This document shows positions 1 to 11,710 of a stretch of DNA of 64,000 nt, piece after piece; position 1 is the first letter of the stretch, and each line of letters starts with the position of its first letter. The stretch comes from Ignelater luminosus. Lineage: Eukaryota > Arthropoda > Insecta > Coleoptera > Elateridae. The notes beneath the pieces were generated by a model that worked only from the letters and a program-made list of their open reading frames with translations, did no database searches and was not told the DNA's origin. The position numbers were made by a program, and so were the translations under genes. The stretch covers positions 1 to 64,000 of the forward strand of contig VTPC01008543.1 in the NCBI GenBank assembly GCA_011009095.1, in the 5' to 3' direction.

Positions 1-112
1 AAGTAGTTGTTGATGGCTCTGTTGTTGTTGTTGTACTACTTTCTGTTGTGGAAGTAGATGTTGATGGCTCTGTTGTTGTTGTTGTACTACTTTTGGTTGT
101 GGAAGTAGATGT
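1..112. repeat. 51-bp tandem repeat, about two copies
   Basis: Two near-identical 51-bp units (starts at 1 and 52) plus the beginning of a third at 103. They are built from GTT triplets and the segment GATGGCTCTG. The unit length is a multiple of three. Confidence 0.8.
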
Positions 113-173
113 TAAAGGGTTTGAAAAGGAGAGTTTTGGTGCTTCGCGTTTTTTTCTTTTCTTTTTGTAGGTT
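1..173 (-). CDS. Possible Thr/Ser-rich mucin-like reading frame, runs off the left edge
   Basis: Positions 1-51 and 52-102 are two copies of a 51-bp direct repeat, and a third begins at 103. On the minus strand the unit is 17 codons and reads TSTSTTESSTTTTTEPS, with TTE changed to TTK in one copy. The frame stays open upstream through a Lys/Arg-rich stretch and continues past base 1. The in-frame period and Thr/Ser/Pro content are typical of O-glycosylated mucin-like or peritrophic/cuticular proteins. The plus strand is only a GTT-rich microsatellite, so the frame could be accidental. No start codon or convincing splice acceptor fixes the exon edge (173 is an arbitrary AG). Inference only; the product is unknown. 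Confidence 0.3.
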
Positions 174-1480
174 CTGTCTCGTTTGAAAATTTTTATTCTT
201 CTAATGATTGTTGTACAATCTTCTGTGTTTGTACTTACAGCGACCTGTAAAATGGTGCGTATTATTTTGGTTTTCGCTTTGTTTATATTGCATTTCTGGT
301 ATTGTTTATATCTGTTATGTTTGTTTTGATTTGTCACCTATGGTAGTGGATAGAGCTGTTGACATATATGCTAAGCAAATGTTTGAAGGCCGTGTTTTGT
401 AGCATGACGATGAATTTGACAGAGCCAAATGCCGTCGTATTTGGTAGGTTAACTATCTGTTTATCTTGAGTGGGATTAATTTATTATCGTTAAGATTGGG
501 TTATTTTATTAATGAATAAGAAGAGAAGAGTTTGTCTTGCCCAGAAAATTCATTTGTGTAAGCATTGACCGTCATACTTTCAGACCATTCATTGTTTGGG
601 TATGTTCTCAGACTAAAATTTGTAATAACATAAAATTTAAATTTAATTTATTTTAAAATGTGAAAGTGAACATTTGAACAAACATAAATGATGCAACAAG
701 AAATTGTCTCTGTCTACTAGCTTTAACTTTTAATTTTTTACTTTAGAAATACAAACGTATTTTCATTAAGGGTTGTCATTACTCATAAATAACCCAGTAT
801 GTTAATTACCATGTAAACTAAGGCAGTCTGCATCTCCATTTCCTAAGTATTATTTTTGAAATTAGTTTGACAACTTAGGATTGTATTTGAGTCACTTAAT
901 GGAAAAGGTTTTAGTTTAAAGTAGGGCTTAGTCTGGTTATACTGACATTTCCATGGTTATATTTCACTTTTCTTTGTAGTGTGGATATGAAACCGTCAGT
1001 AAAAGATGATTAAAGTTGATTTTAAATTGAAATCTTTTTAATTAAACAACTGTGAATATGACCCTTTTAATGTTTCACTTTAGCACGCATTTGCAGATAT
1101 CAAATCCAGTTTTGTGCTTTTCATAGAAAATGACATAACTAGACATAATTATCAAATGTAATTTCAATTTTAGAAACTAAACAGTTTTCTTAAATTTTAT
1201 AATAAACGCACCTAGATCCTTATTAAAATTATAAAAGAGAGGCTTCGATTATGTGATCTTACATCAGTTGTAGAAGAAGGACTAAGAAATTTGTATAAAA
1301 ACTAGTTATCTATAATCAGCAGTGTAATTAGGAATCTCTGACAAACTTTAGTTTGTACTGTTCAGAATACAATAATAAAAAGCATTAAAGAAGATTTTGT
1401 TGTTGTTTAAAATTACATGTACTTATAGATAAGGAAATTGTTAAAATCGTTAAACTTCTAATTTCTGAATGTTTTTGAAC
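174..1480. other. AT-rich stretch without a supported gene
   Basis: A 64-residue plus-strand frame (208-402) is hydrophobic and unlike any family I recognise. It has an acceptor-like pyrimidine tract just before 240 but no partner exon, so it is not called. I see nothing else. Confidence 0.6.
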
Positions 1481-1809
1481 TTAACACGTTCGTGGTCAAA
1501 GCGGCATATGCCGTCGGATATTGTGGGACATGACGTGATATGCCGTCTAAGACGGACATTGTGAGACATGACGTCATATACCGTCCAAGAACAAAGTCTG
1601 TTATCAAGCAAAGCGGTAAATGCCGTCGAATGTTGCATATGTTAGCACGTTCTGTATGGTCTACTGTCCCAGGAAAACACAACTGATTGTAAATTGTCCC
1701 TGCACATGTGATTTTTATAACCTTAACTTTAACAATCATGAAAACGCTTTTAAAGCTAGTGTGATTCTACGAGCCTACCAGTATGGGCAAGTGTCGGCAA
1801 ACGTGTTAA
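1481..1809. mobile_element. piggyBac-like MITE with TTAA target duplication
   Basis: TTAA stands at 1481-1484 and again at 1806-1809. The inner ends are inverted: CACGTTCGTGGTC at the left and, read in reverse complement, CACGTTTGCCGAC at the right. TTAA duplication with a CACGTT-type terminus is the hallmark of piggyBac-like elements. The interior holds repeated ATATGCCGTC and GGACATTGTG motifs (about 1507-1600), as in the subterminal repeats of these elements. It is too short for a transposase and so is non-autonomous. Confidence 0.55.
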
Positions 1810-1860
1810 AACTGTTTTACTTACAAAGAACTCTCTAGAATTTGGTTAAACATCTAGCTT

Positions 1861-2220
1861 TACTGAATCAAATAAGTTTCACTCTAACAATGTGATCAGG
1901 GTTTCAAGGAAATTGAACAGTTAATTCAAAAAGGGGAGAATTTGAATTTTCAGTTAGTCACTAAAATTTTCTAAAGCATTACCTTTAGGAACACCTAGAT
2001 TTGTTGACCAAGATAGATTTATTGACTCAAAGAGATTTCATTTAGTCAAAGAAATAAGAAAAGAAATACGAAAGCCGAAATATACAGGCCAACAACACTT
2101 TTTTATGAATCAACGTTAGGAACATCTAGATTTAATGATTCGAACAGACTTTATTAATCACGAAGTTTTAATAAAGTTGAGAAAGGCTGATAAGTTGTTA
2201 GAAAAATTTCGTGATTAACA
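1861..2220. repeat. Two diverged copies of a roughly 140-bp repeat (same family as 4413-5270)
   Basis: The anchor segment AGGAACAYCTAGATTT recurs about 138 bp apart, near 1990 and 2128, followed each time by a GATTC/ACTCA block and AAAGAAAT. The same segment recurs with a 142-bp period near 4460, 4601 and 4743. Confidence 0.55.
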
Positions 2221-2429
2221 AACTTTCCTTTAGAAATTAAAGTTTAACGTTTTCCTTCAATATAAAAGTTTTTTGTTTAGTGCTTCTTGACATTGTCGTA
2301 GTTTATGACTTGGGAACGTTAAACTTCTCTGATATTCTTTTATAAAATGTTTTCTTAATACTTAATTAGAGATACATTTCGCCTCTAAAATTATATTTTT
2401 CTGGTTTCATTTCTGCAATTCACAGAAAT

Positions 2430-4410
2430 TCAGACGCTTATCTTTTGGTTTTATTACCCTTAAAACTACAAATCTGTCAGCTTGACAGGCATAGACGAGA
2501 TTTATTTTTCCTATAATGTTCTAATGCAAGGTGCAAGTTCTTGCTACATCACACCCTGCTTGCAGTATGTGATTGGTTTGTCTAAACATCCGGTATGTTA
2601 AACAGCCAATTATCTGTTGGGGTTGGAAGTGCCATTTATCGCTTGAAAACTTAGGAGTTCTTCTGCCGCCTCCGTAAGCACTACACGTACCTCTCGTGTT
2701 ACTCCCCTGTGGAATATTTTGGACTTAGAAGTTTTTCGCGAAGTACCGAGGAACAAATAATTTCTGCTAAGGTTAATTGTACCTGAGTGCAAAGTTCGCG
2801 ATTTAATTCTGCCTTCGTTCCTTAATCTTCTGATAATTTCCGGAAGTTACCGGATGTAGCAATATGTATCGTTCCCTATCTTTAAAAGCATCGCCAACAG
2901 GTGGAATCTTCCAATTAAACCCACATTGAACTCACGCAACTTATCGTACCGCTAATTAATTTTTTTTTCTTGTGTTTCGAACTGCCCACGAGATTCGCAA
3001 TGCCGGACTCTAATTATATGTATGGTAAATCACTTAATATTACCGTATTAACTAACGTATGGCAGAGACGTCCATTACCTGTAAATATTTATGTAATGTC
3101 TGTGAATTAAAACTTGTGTAAAAGTGCCGTGAGGTTAGTGAACTTTGTGCTAACAGCTGGTTCCGCTCTCTAAAGGATATTTCCTGAGATGGTAAATACA
3201 TGTTACCTTTATTTTACTTAACGTCTTATGAAGAAGCATCGTTGGCACACACAATCTGCCAACCCACCTTCGCAATTACTTGCGAAACCTATGTATTTAC
3301 ATTTTGCCATACGTCACCAACCGCTTGAAAAAGAGTAGCCCTGTTGTAAAAAGGTTACTCACACACCGCTTTACACTAGTGAAAGATCGGTTAAAACCAT
3401 TGCATGATAGGAATATTTGGTTCATTGAATCATAATTTAATTATTTTATTTTGAACTTTGTTATCTTTATTTGTTTGCATCTTTTTATACATAATATTTA
3501 TAAACTTAATGTGTATCTTTATCGTTCACTTATGATAAATATTGTTAACGTAACGTTACAGTTTGTCAAGCTATTTTGTTTACCGAATTATCTATTTATA
3601 TTCTTTTATTAAAAACCACGGTTAATTGCAATAATACCTGCAGGTGACGGGCATAACAACATCGTTATTATTTTTATGCTTCTTTCATAAAGGATCAAGG
3701 AATCTTATTTTAATATTTACGGTCGGTTCATCATATGTATGTGTACCTTGCCTTCTTTGTTCCAGTGCTTGTTTTATACTGATTTGTTGGACCGTAAACG
3801 TTAATACGTTTCACCTGATCACATTTATTGTTTACCTGTCTATATTTTTGTACTATTGTTTCGCTGTTCATCATTGTTTATTTAGGTGTATGAATTTATT
3901 TTTCAATATTGTAGCCGGACTGCTGTACCCTGTGTCTTGTACAATCACTTCTTTACAGAATGTCAATAGATGTAGTAATTATGTTTGATTTTTTATTGAG
4001 TATGAGCATACTCGTTAAAACCTTACAGGAACAGCTGACTTGGATTCATTATTTTGAGATTATCTTGTGTAAGTAAGTATCTAACTAGAGTGCAGTACAA
4101 TTTCTATTTTATTTATCTGTGTATTATTCGAATCTGTGGTTCGACCCTGGCTAACATCTCGCCTACTGACCTATATATGAAGATCAGCTGGTCTTCTATT
4201 CGAAACTAGGTCACCGAGATTTTACTACTGTTAGCGTCCTTTCACTATCGAAACCCCTAAGATTACCGCATTTTATTATCATTTATCGGTTCCTCTAAGC
4301 TCTCTTAGGTCACGACTCGTTTTTGACTGTATAAAGGCTAGCATTACAGGTGGCATATCGACTTTATATATGTTGACACTACCGATGGGTTACTAATCCC
4401 CGTAACAAAG
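2430..4410. other. GC-richer block without a recognised gene
   Basis: Base composition is noticeably less AT-rich than the flanks between about 2520 and 3400. A hydrophobic 114-residue frame at 3644-3988 (plus) and a 60-residue frame at 2610-2792 (minus) match no family I know and have no clear gene context. This could be an old unclassified repeat. Confidence 0.35.
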
Positions 4411-4412
4411 TG

Positions 4413-5270
4413 TTAGTTCAATAGACCACCAAAACGTTTTAAAGGATCAATGTTGGGAACATCTAGAATAGCTGATTCATAGAAATTTCATTTTAGCAAA
4501 GAAATCAGAGTTTCAAGAAAATTGAAATATTAACCAATAAAGGGTCGGTAAGTGACTGTTCAATAGGCCACCACAACTTTCTAAAGGATCAACGTTAGGA
4601 ACGATTAGATTTGTTGACTTAAAGAAATTTTGTTTAATCAAATAAATCAAAGTTTTAACAAAATCGAGAAATTAATCAATAAGAGTCCAATAGGTGGCTG
4701 TTCAATAGGGCCACCAAAACGTTTTAGAAGATCAGAGTTATAAAAATCTAGATTTGTTGATTGAATAAGATTCCATTTAATTAAAGAAGTCATCAAAACG
4801 TTATAACTTAACCTGGCAATAGTCTTTTAATTCCACATTCATTAACATATCATAATGTTTTAGTTAAAATTTCATATAATTACAAATAAAAATATGTAAT
4901 AAATAAATAGATCTTACAAGGTAGGTCTGAAAATTACTTTATTCTTCCATTCATTTAATAGTTTAAATTTAATGTAACTGAATTCAAACAAAATCACTTG
5001 AAAAAGCTGGGATCCACTAGCGAAACGTTGTGAATACTTTTAAATTTAATTTATTGTTACTAAATTGGCTGCAGGGCCTCAATACTGCGTTTTACTAAAT
5101 GAGATCAGAGTAATAGGGCGAAATGTTGATGTTCAATAGGCAATTTAAACTTTCTAAAGAACAATCTTTAGGAAGACTTAGATTTATTAATTGAGACAGG
5201 TTTTAAAACAACGCGATGAGAATTTCAAAGAAACTGAAAAAGTACTCAATAAAAGGCCTGTTTAATAGGA
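4413..5270. repeat. Diverged tandem array of a 142-bp repeat
   Basis: Three adjacent units (anchors near 4460, 4601 and 4743) share GGATCAACGTTAGGAAC, CTAGATTTGTTGA, TTTAATCAAAGAAATCA and CAATAGGCCACCAAAAC blocks. A further, more diverged copy lies around 5110-5260. The divergence suggests an old array. Confidence 0.6.
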
Positions 5271-5363
5271 TCACCTAAATTAATTTACTGGAATGAATTT
5301 TACTAAAACAATGAGATAGAATTTCCAAGGAAATATTATTTCAATAATTATATCATCACTTAC

Positions 5364-5825
5364 CTTATAAATTGTATATTTTCTTTTGTAAGTTGATAAA
5401 TCCGTTTTGAAAACATCCCATCTATTCGGTCTAGTAGACATCAACACATGCGTAGAATTTTTCTTATTATTTTGTATAGATATTTCAATTTCACATACAC
5501 TATTTCCATTATAAAAAAGAAAATAGGGCATTTCCAATACTGTATTTTTCTTAACAATGAAGTGTCCCGTTTCAAAGCACCCTTGATCACTATACGTAAC
5601 AAAGGCATAGTTATTGTCAGTCTCATAATCCCATTTTGGTATATCCAAAGTAGTAATATCCACTATTTCGAAAGGAACTTTAAAACGTTCGTAACATTTT
5701 GAAGGTAAATTCATTAAAGTCCTATTTTCGTAATAATATTCATTTTCACCGTTTGTAATATTCACATTAACTAAAAAAATAGAAGAGAGCAACGCGATGC
5801 TTGTTAAAATAAATAAAAATTTCAT
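5364..5825 (-). CDS. First coding exon of an unrecognised secreted protein
   Basis: The frame opens at ATG 5825 and gives 154 residues before a strong splice donor (AAG then gtaagt at 5363). The exon therefore ends in phase 0, and reading on into the intron to 5280 is artefactual. Residues 1-26 form a classic signal peptide (Met-Lys, a hydrophobic core with LFILTSIALLSSIFLV, then small polar residues). After cleavage come N-glycosylation sequons (NIT, NRT, NST) and three cysteines in SKCYERF, QGCFETG and SVCEIE. The spacing of aromatic, Cys and Trp-Asp segments loosely recalls MAM-like extracellular beta domains, but I cannot assign a family. No downstream exon was found to the left; the 142-bp repeat array follows at once. 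Secretion is well supported and function is unknown. Confidence 0.65.
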
Positions 5826-7139
5826 TTTCTAACTAAATTTTAAATTATTTTTCAAACAATGTTAAATAAAATGAATAAATTACTGTAACAGGAGTTTGTT
5901 TAAAGACTCGCATTGTACTACTAACTTGATTGCAACAATAAATTTAAAAGTTTATTTATCTGCAGTTACTCACTGCCATTACGATTATTATTAGATTATT
6001 CGCCAGGATAAGATTTCATGTTAATATCTTCTGTAAATCAGGAAAAAATAAATAATCTTGTCATGATAAACTCCTGTTTCGTAAAGATAATGAACGATAT
6101 TGTATTGCATTTACAAGAAAATATTTAGAAAACATTCATTGTTCCTGCAAGGACACTTAGAAATTATTTGGCTTCTCCTCTTTGATAACCAACCAATAAT
6201 CATAAATAATCTAGAACGTTAAAAATAGTTAAAAATTAAATACCTAAACGCAATTTTTTAATTTACTTACCTTCAAAGTGGCATTTTTAAAAAATATCAG
6301 ACGTTTTTAAACGACTGAAGCGGATCATAACCTTGTAATGTTTTATGTAATTATTACCTGCAAATATAATTTTAGTACAAAACATTGATAATGTAGAGAT
6401 AAATCTTAAAGTACATACTAATCTAATTAGTTAAAGTAGTTATTTGAAAAACTGAAACACTGCTCTCATCCATTTAATAAACAAAATATTTCGATAATAA
6501 TAATCAGTTTGTGACCTACGTACGATATGTGATTCTTGAGCTCGACCAATTGTTTCAAGTACCATACAATTCATAACTCATAAATTTGTTTTCTTTTTTT
6601 GTTATTTACATTTCTAAGAAATTCAGCAATGAGGTTGACAGGGGAATCCCCTTGTTTTGAAACTGATTTATAACGTGCTTAATAGTCATTTTGGATTTAA
6701 ATATTTAAATATTTATTAGTCTTTAAATATTCGCATTTCAGTCAAATTAATATTTTAAATTTAAATCTTAAATTTCTCAATGCTAGAAAATTGACAATTC
6801 TAACATTAATTTTACACATAGATACAAATTTGCGCTGTTTCTAACAGAATGCACTTAGCTAGTCAGTTGGTGACCTTAGTCGTGGATAAGAAAAGTTTCA
6901 CAAGTCAGAACTTAAGAAATTTTTAAATGACATAGCAACTCCTACTGATTTGTCTATGTGCTAAACTAGGAGGTTGAAACAGTTATGATAATTTTGCCAC
7001 TTGTGCTAAATTAAGGATTGGACAACTTAGGAGACCTATACACAGTCGGACAATTATGTTTGACAAATCATAATGACAAAAAGGCCCCAATATTGTTCGT
7101 CATTCGTCACAACAGGCTACCTAGACAAGTATCAAAACA
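5826..7139. other. AT-rich intergenic stretch, nothing recognised
   Basis: No frame, RNA or repeat could be supported. It probably includes the promoter of the minus-strand secreted-protein exon that starts at 5825. Confidence 0.6.
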
Positions 7140-9130
7140 GGAAGAAGGAATAATTGACAGCTAAAAACATGAGGAAAGTCATTGAGCAACTGCCGCATAG
7201 ATCATAGGTACACAACGCTAATTTAGCACATCTACAGGGTGATTCCGAAATAAAGGGTATCCTCTTAAAGGTGGATAATAGTGTGATAGTACATACATTT
7301 GCGATAAAAAAGATAGGTAAAAATTGCATAGTTTCCGAGAAAAATGCGATTGAAGTTTAATCGCTGAGCCAAGCCGGTCCTGCTCTCATACTTTTACTTA
7401 AGCAAAAATCGATAGGGGTTGACTGACTGTCCTTGTCATTGGCAGGTAGTTCTTGCTATTTATGTGAGGATTTATCTGGTTTCTACAATGTCATAAATAA
7501 CCAGTAGGAACTTTTACTTTTTAATCTGCAAACGGAAAAATATTAAAATTTTACTGTTAGTGATTTTTTTCTGTAAACTTCCGAAGAACCAAAAACTGCA
7601 ATAAGCATTATGCTACATAAATAAAAATTGGTTGAATTTATTAAATTGAATTAAATACAGAGGTGATAGTAGTACCTTCCATACGCATTCAAGTAGTATG
7701 TATAATCCATTGCCATTTAAAATGTTTCCTATTCATGTGACTAAATAATAATAAGGGATTAAAATGTTGCTTGTGAGACTGGAGTCTAATTGTTCGTAAC
7801 ATAAATTTTGTTATTATTTTTTTACTGTTTTAACGAATTTCAACAACCCTGCATGTTAAACATACTTCAGATTTAAGAAGGGAAAGTTGTAAAATGTCCA
7901 GGGGCATTTATTGTTCATTGTGCTACTACAGCTGCACTATTAGTTCCAAGAAAATAGGCATGTCTGGTAAATTTTCGTTCTTGCACTATAAGGGTTTAAA
8001 AACACCGTAAATCTCCTTAACTTTCACTTTTTAAGGCGACAATACAAGAAACACTTTTCTTTTTCTAACCAGAGACGGCTTCAGTTTTTAATATTTAGGA
8101 AAATTGTCAAAATTTTCAACTTTCACAAAGCCACTTCGTTTTTTCATTTTTTGTCTTCTTTTAGCCTCACTTATCACCTACTAAAAGGATACCCTTTATT
8201 TTGGAATCACCCTGTATAAGAGAGCAACTTTCCAAGTAATTCTAAAAGAAAAGACGGGCAGAATCAAAGTTGGCAGAAAAAAAGGCTTGAAGATCGAAGG
8301 GGAATACTTAAATCATTTGAGATTTGCCGACGATATCATACTGATCGCGACCAACAGAGAAGAGATACAACAAATGCTAATGGAACTCAATAATAAATCC
8401 AAAGAAATAGGACCAAAGATAAACATATCAAAATCAAAATTTATGACTAGAACAAAATGACACAGCCATACAAACAACTGATTCATTATATATCTGGGAT
8501 AGAAGATCACTCTCTCCAAAGACAACTTAAAATCAGAACTCCCAAGAAGAATGGCATTGGCTTGGTCAGTATTCGGCAAATTGAAGAATATATTTACATC
8601 AAACCTACCCAACACCTTAAAGGCAAAGGTGTTCGATCCCAGTGTTCACATATGGTGCAAAAACATGGGCCCTCAACAAAGAAATACTAAATAAACTCAA
8701 AGTCGCACAACAATCCATGGAAAGAAGAATGCTAGGCATCAATCTAAGAAACAGGATAACAAACAAAGAAATCCGAAGAAGATCAAAAGTGACCGATGTC
8801 GCAGAACAACTTTGTAGACTGAGATGGAGCTGGGCAAGTCACCTAGCATGAATGCAGGATAACTGATGGACTCGAATAATAGTAGAGTGGAGACCATGGA
8901 CAAATAAAAGAAACCGCGGACGCCCCCAAAGTAGATGACATCACGATATCAAGAGTATAGCAGGCTTAGACTGGATGATAATAGCACAAGATCGAAATAA
9001 GTGGAACAGCTGAAAATCAAGATGAAGATCAACTTTGGAACAATTTTGGAACGTCAGTCCACAATCTCTCAAGGCGGAAAATTGGACATCTAATAGAAAC
9101 GATTTAGACAAATCTTTAACTAAAACCGTC
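7140..9130 (+). mobile_element. Decayed RTE-clade non-LTR retrotransposon (LINE), split by a MITE
   Basis: Plus-strand reading around 7180-7234 and 8217-8460 gives RIDHRY then HIYKRATFQVILKEK, KTGRIKVGR and LNHLRFADDIILIA (FADD codons 8323-8334), followed by a KINISKSK block. Then come a LPRRMALAWSVFGKLK segment (about 8545-8590), WALNKE (about 8667) and the 3' block ERRMLGINLRNR, NKEIRRRSKVTDVAEQL, CRLRWSWASHLA and RGRPQSRW (8719-8935). This order and wording are those of RTE-type LINEs common in insects. Several frameshifts and stops interrupt the frame, so it is an inactive 5'-truncated copy. The part before 7235 and the part after 8214 are one copy interrupted by the element at 7235-8214. 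Edges are approximate. Confidence 0.8.
7235..8214. mobile_element. 980-bp non-autonomous Tc1/mariner-type element with TA duplication
   Basis: The left end CAGGGTGATTCCGAAATAAA is matched in inverse by the right end (positions 8184-8214). The terminal inverted repeat is about 31 bp with few mismatches. TA flanks both ends (7233-7234 and 8215-8216). The interior has no transposase frame. It sits inside the RTE-type LINE copy. Confidence 0.8.
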
Positions 9131-11300
9131 AATTTTTTTGCTTTGCAATATTGATCGTGTCAACCTGTTACAAGATTATTACAAAATCTGCCCAAAAGCG
9201 TTTTTGGCAGATTAAACCTATTGCTGACTATTTTTATGTTAATTGTCATTTTTCTCATGACCGAAACAAACTGATAATCAATTCTTCAAAGTTATTTTTT
9301 GGTTCAAGCACCAAATTTGCTTGCCCCTGTTGTAACATTTGTATCTATTGTATCATTGAAGACAGTTATATCTCAAATCTTTTTTCGTTTAACTTAAATA
9401 TAATACATCTTTTGGCTTTAGATCTAAGAAGGTCAATGGTCGGTAGCTTGATTCACTATTGTTATGGCTTAAAACCTAAGGGTTGCTTCTAAATATTTCC
9501 AAATTTATTCCAAGTGGATTAATTTTAAAAACTTATCTTTACTTTGTTTTCAGATATTGCTTTTAAACATTCTAATAATGTCTAATCGAGACATTGACAA
9601 TTGATAAGATTGTTAATATCGATTAATAATATTATTAAAGAAATTGCGAGAAAAAACAAACAAAGATGAAAAATTATACAAAGAGTATTTTGGCAAAACT
9701 TACCTACTCATTGAATATCTTCAATCAAACTAATTTCATATTTTCCAGTTTTCCTTATTTTTTCAAATCAGATTTTTTTTATCTCACTTACATTAGGCAA
9801 AATTGTTTTGATACTAGAATTGCGCAATCTCTACATTTTATTTATTTTGTGCTGAACATATTTTAAAAATTGATTTATTTTATAATATTGATTGGTTGTG
9901 TAACAGTTTATCTAGATTTCAAGATCAACTCTTCATTTCTCTACACTAGCCACTTTTCACACTTTGGTTTCTAGATAACAAGTGATAAAATTTTACCATT
10001 GCATCCAAGGTTCTTTTTTTAGCACTTTATACATACAGATTGTTTGCGATAAAACAATTCATTCATCAAGAGTTACAATAAAGGTAAACATAAAAAACGC
10101 TCTTTAGTTGCAGTTTTAATTTGAATATTATGTAGTACAGTAATATTTTTCAATGTATATAACGATACTTGCGCATATAATTGTTGATCTAGATCTCGTT
10201 GTTCAATTATACCTTATCTAAAATTTATGGGTTCATAACGCTTAATAGTCAATTTCGATTTTTATTTGTTTTTATCGCCAGTATCAAACTAGCAGAATTT
10301 AAAAAAATATATACGCAATAGAATATGAATGATTTGAACAAGTGATAAACGTAATCAATACCTACATTCACGTATAAACGCGTTTTAATAAAGGAAATAT
10401 ATTACCTTTTAATCCAGAATTAAAACATTTTTAAAAATAGCCATCAATAATTGATTGTTTAAAATTATCAACTCAATAAACTTTTAAATCAAGATGGAAA
10501 ATCGAGAATTTTTATTTTAGAAAAGATTCTATCAACAAACTTGAGCGTAAATATCAGAGATCATTCACGCTCGCATGTCTTATTTGTCAGAATAAATATT
10601 CCTTTTATAAGGAGTAACTATCATTTTTTTTAATTAAAAGAATTTTAACGATTTGTCAATTCTGATGTTATGTTCAGACACAAAAATGCTCAAGACAGTT
10701 TTTTGGTAAGAATGAACCGTATATAACATTAATAAAATTTTTAGAAAGAACAAAACTTTATAAAAGCTTTTCACGGAATCATTATTACTATGGATTAACA
10801 AAAAAAGATAACAAATGCAATTTATGGAATGTATCCACCTGTCGCACCACAGTAGATATCTTATAGGTAGGTTGATAATTTACCGTCATGCAGTTGGTGA
10901 CTCACAATCAATTTATTTTATGAACGACGCTTTTCTATATAAACTTTCTTTATAGATAATAGTGCAGCGGGTGTGATAAATAAACATTGCTTTAGCAGTC
11001 GTGCAACTATATAAAAATAAAAGAAAAATCTTGAAGAGTCAAAACAATAGGATACAATATCTCCTATCAAGTGTCGCTTTTTCTAACAATATTTGAACTC
11101 TTAAAAGCATTTATAAAAATAATATAGTATTAAGAATGATGATGATAATGATGATACTCTATCATAGTTCTACAGAAGATTAATTTTAAACTAATTCCCT
11201 ACTAATTCCATCATAAAGATTTATAAAATAAAAATTCTGTTAATCCTAGGCACTTAAGTTTGGTATTAATTTTTAAGTTATAGCTTGTGTAATTATTACT
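9131..11300. other. AT-rich intergenic stretch
   Basis: The frames at 9151-9492 and 9666-9866 are low-complexity and unsupported. A short GAT/GATAAT microsatellite lies at about 11135-11155. Nothing else seen. Confidence 0.55.
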
Positions 11301-11710
11301 ATGTTCCAGTTTGAAGGTTGTCGAAATAAAGGCGCACTAATAAATCTAGATTTTAGATTCGCTGCCACAAAATCGTCTCAGACTTGTTACGTACAATTAT
11401 GGGTTTACAGACCCTTTCGGTATAGCCAACATAATATTAACAGATATGCCAACTTTGAATTAGCTCTTAATGGCCGGAGACGAGTCGTGAGCGATGAGGA
11501 CCTAGTGCCGGGGGTAGGTGGTAGTGCAGGTACGAGAATCTTGAAGAAATTCGGGATCGAGAGAAGAATGTTGTTGACCTAATTTCGACGGGGAGATTCT
11601 GCATCTGATCTCCGCATCTAGGTCACTGTACGAGAAGCTTTTCAAGTTCGAACATTACACAAACAGAAAGAAACGAGACTGTACTGCTCACTATGAAGTT
11701 ACTTACGTTC
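11301..11710 (+). pseudogene. MADF-like domain fragment
   Basis: From about 11588 the plus strand reads EILHLISASRSLYEKLF, then a Tyr-Thr-Asn-Arg-Lys-Lys-Arg-Asp segment and HYEVTYVP. This fits the start of a MADF domain (Leu-Ile then Leu-Tyr-(D/E)-Lys then Tyr-x-(N/D)-(R/K)-x-x-(R/K)-Asp and an aromatic-Glu-(V/I) helix). MADF domains are DNA-binding modules of insect transcription factors and of PIF/Harbinger-type accessory proteins. A GC-richer frame just upstream (11301-11582, with DLVPGVGGSAG) is in a different frame and unrecognised. The fragment is short, without clear splice sites, so I take it for a decayed or transposon-carried copy. Confidence 0.35.

Noticed and set aside
3644-3988. 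114-residue hydrophobic plus-strand ORF
   Set aside because: Could be a membrane protein, but composition matches T-rich chance sequence and nothing supports splicing or homology.
4140-4160. B-box-like GGTTCGACCCT suggesting a tRNA or SINE
   Set aside because: No A box at the right distance and no cloverleaf can be drawn.
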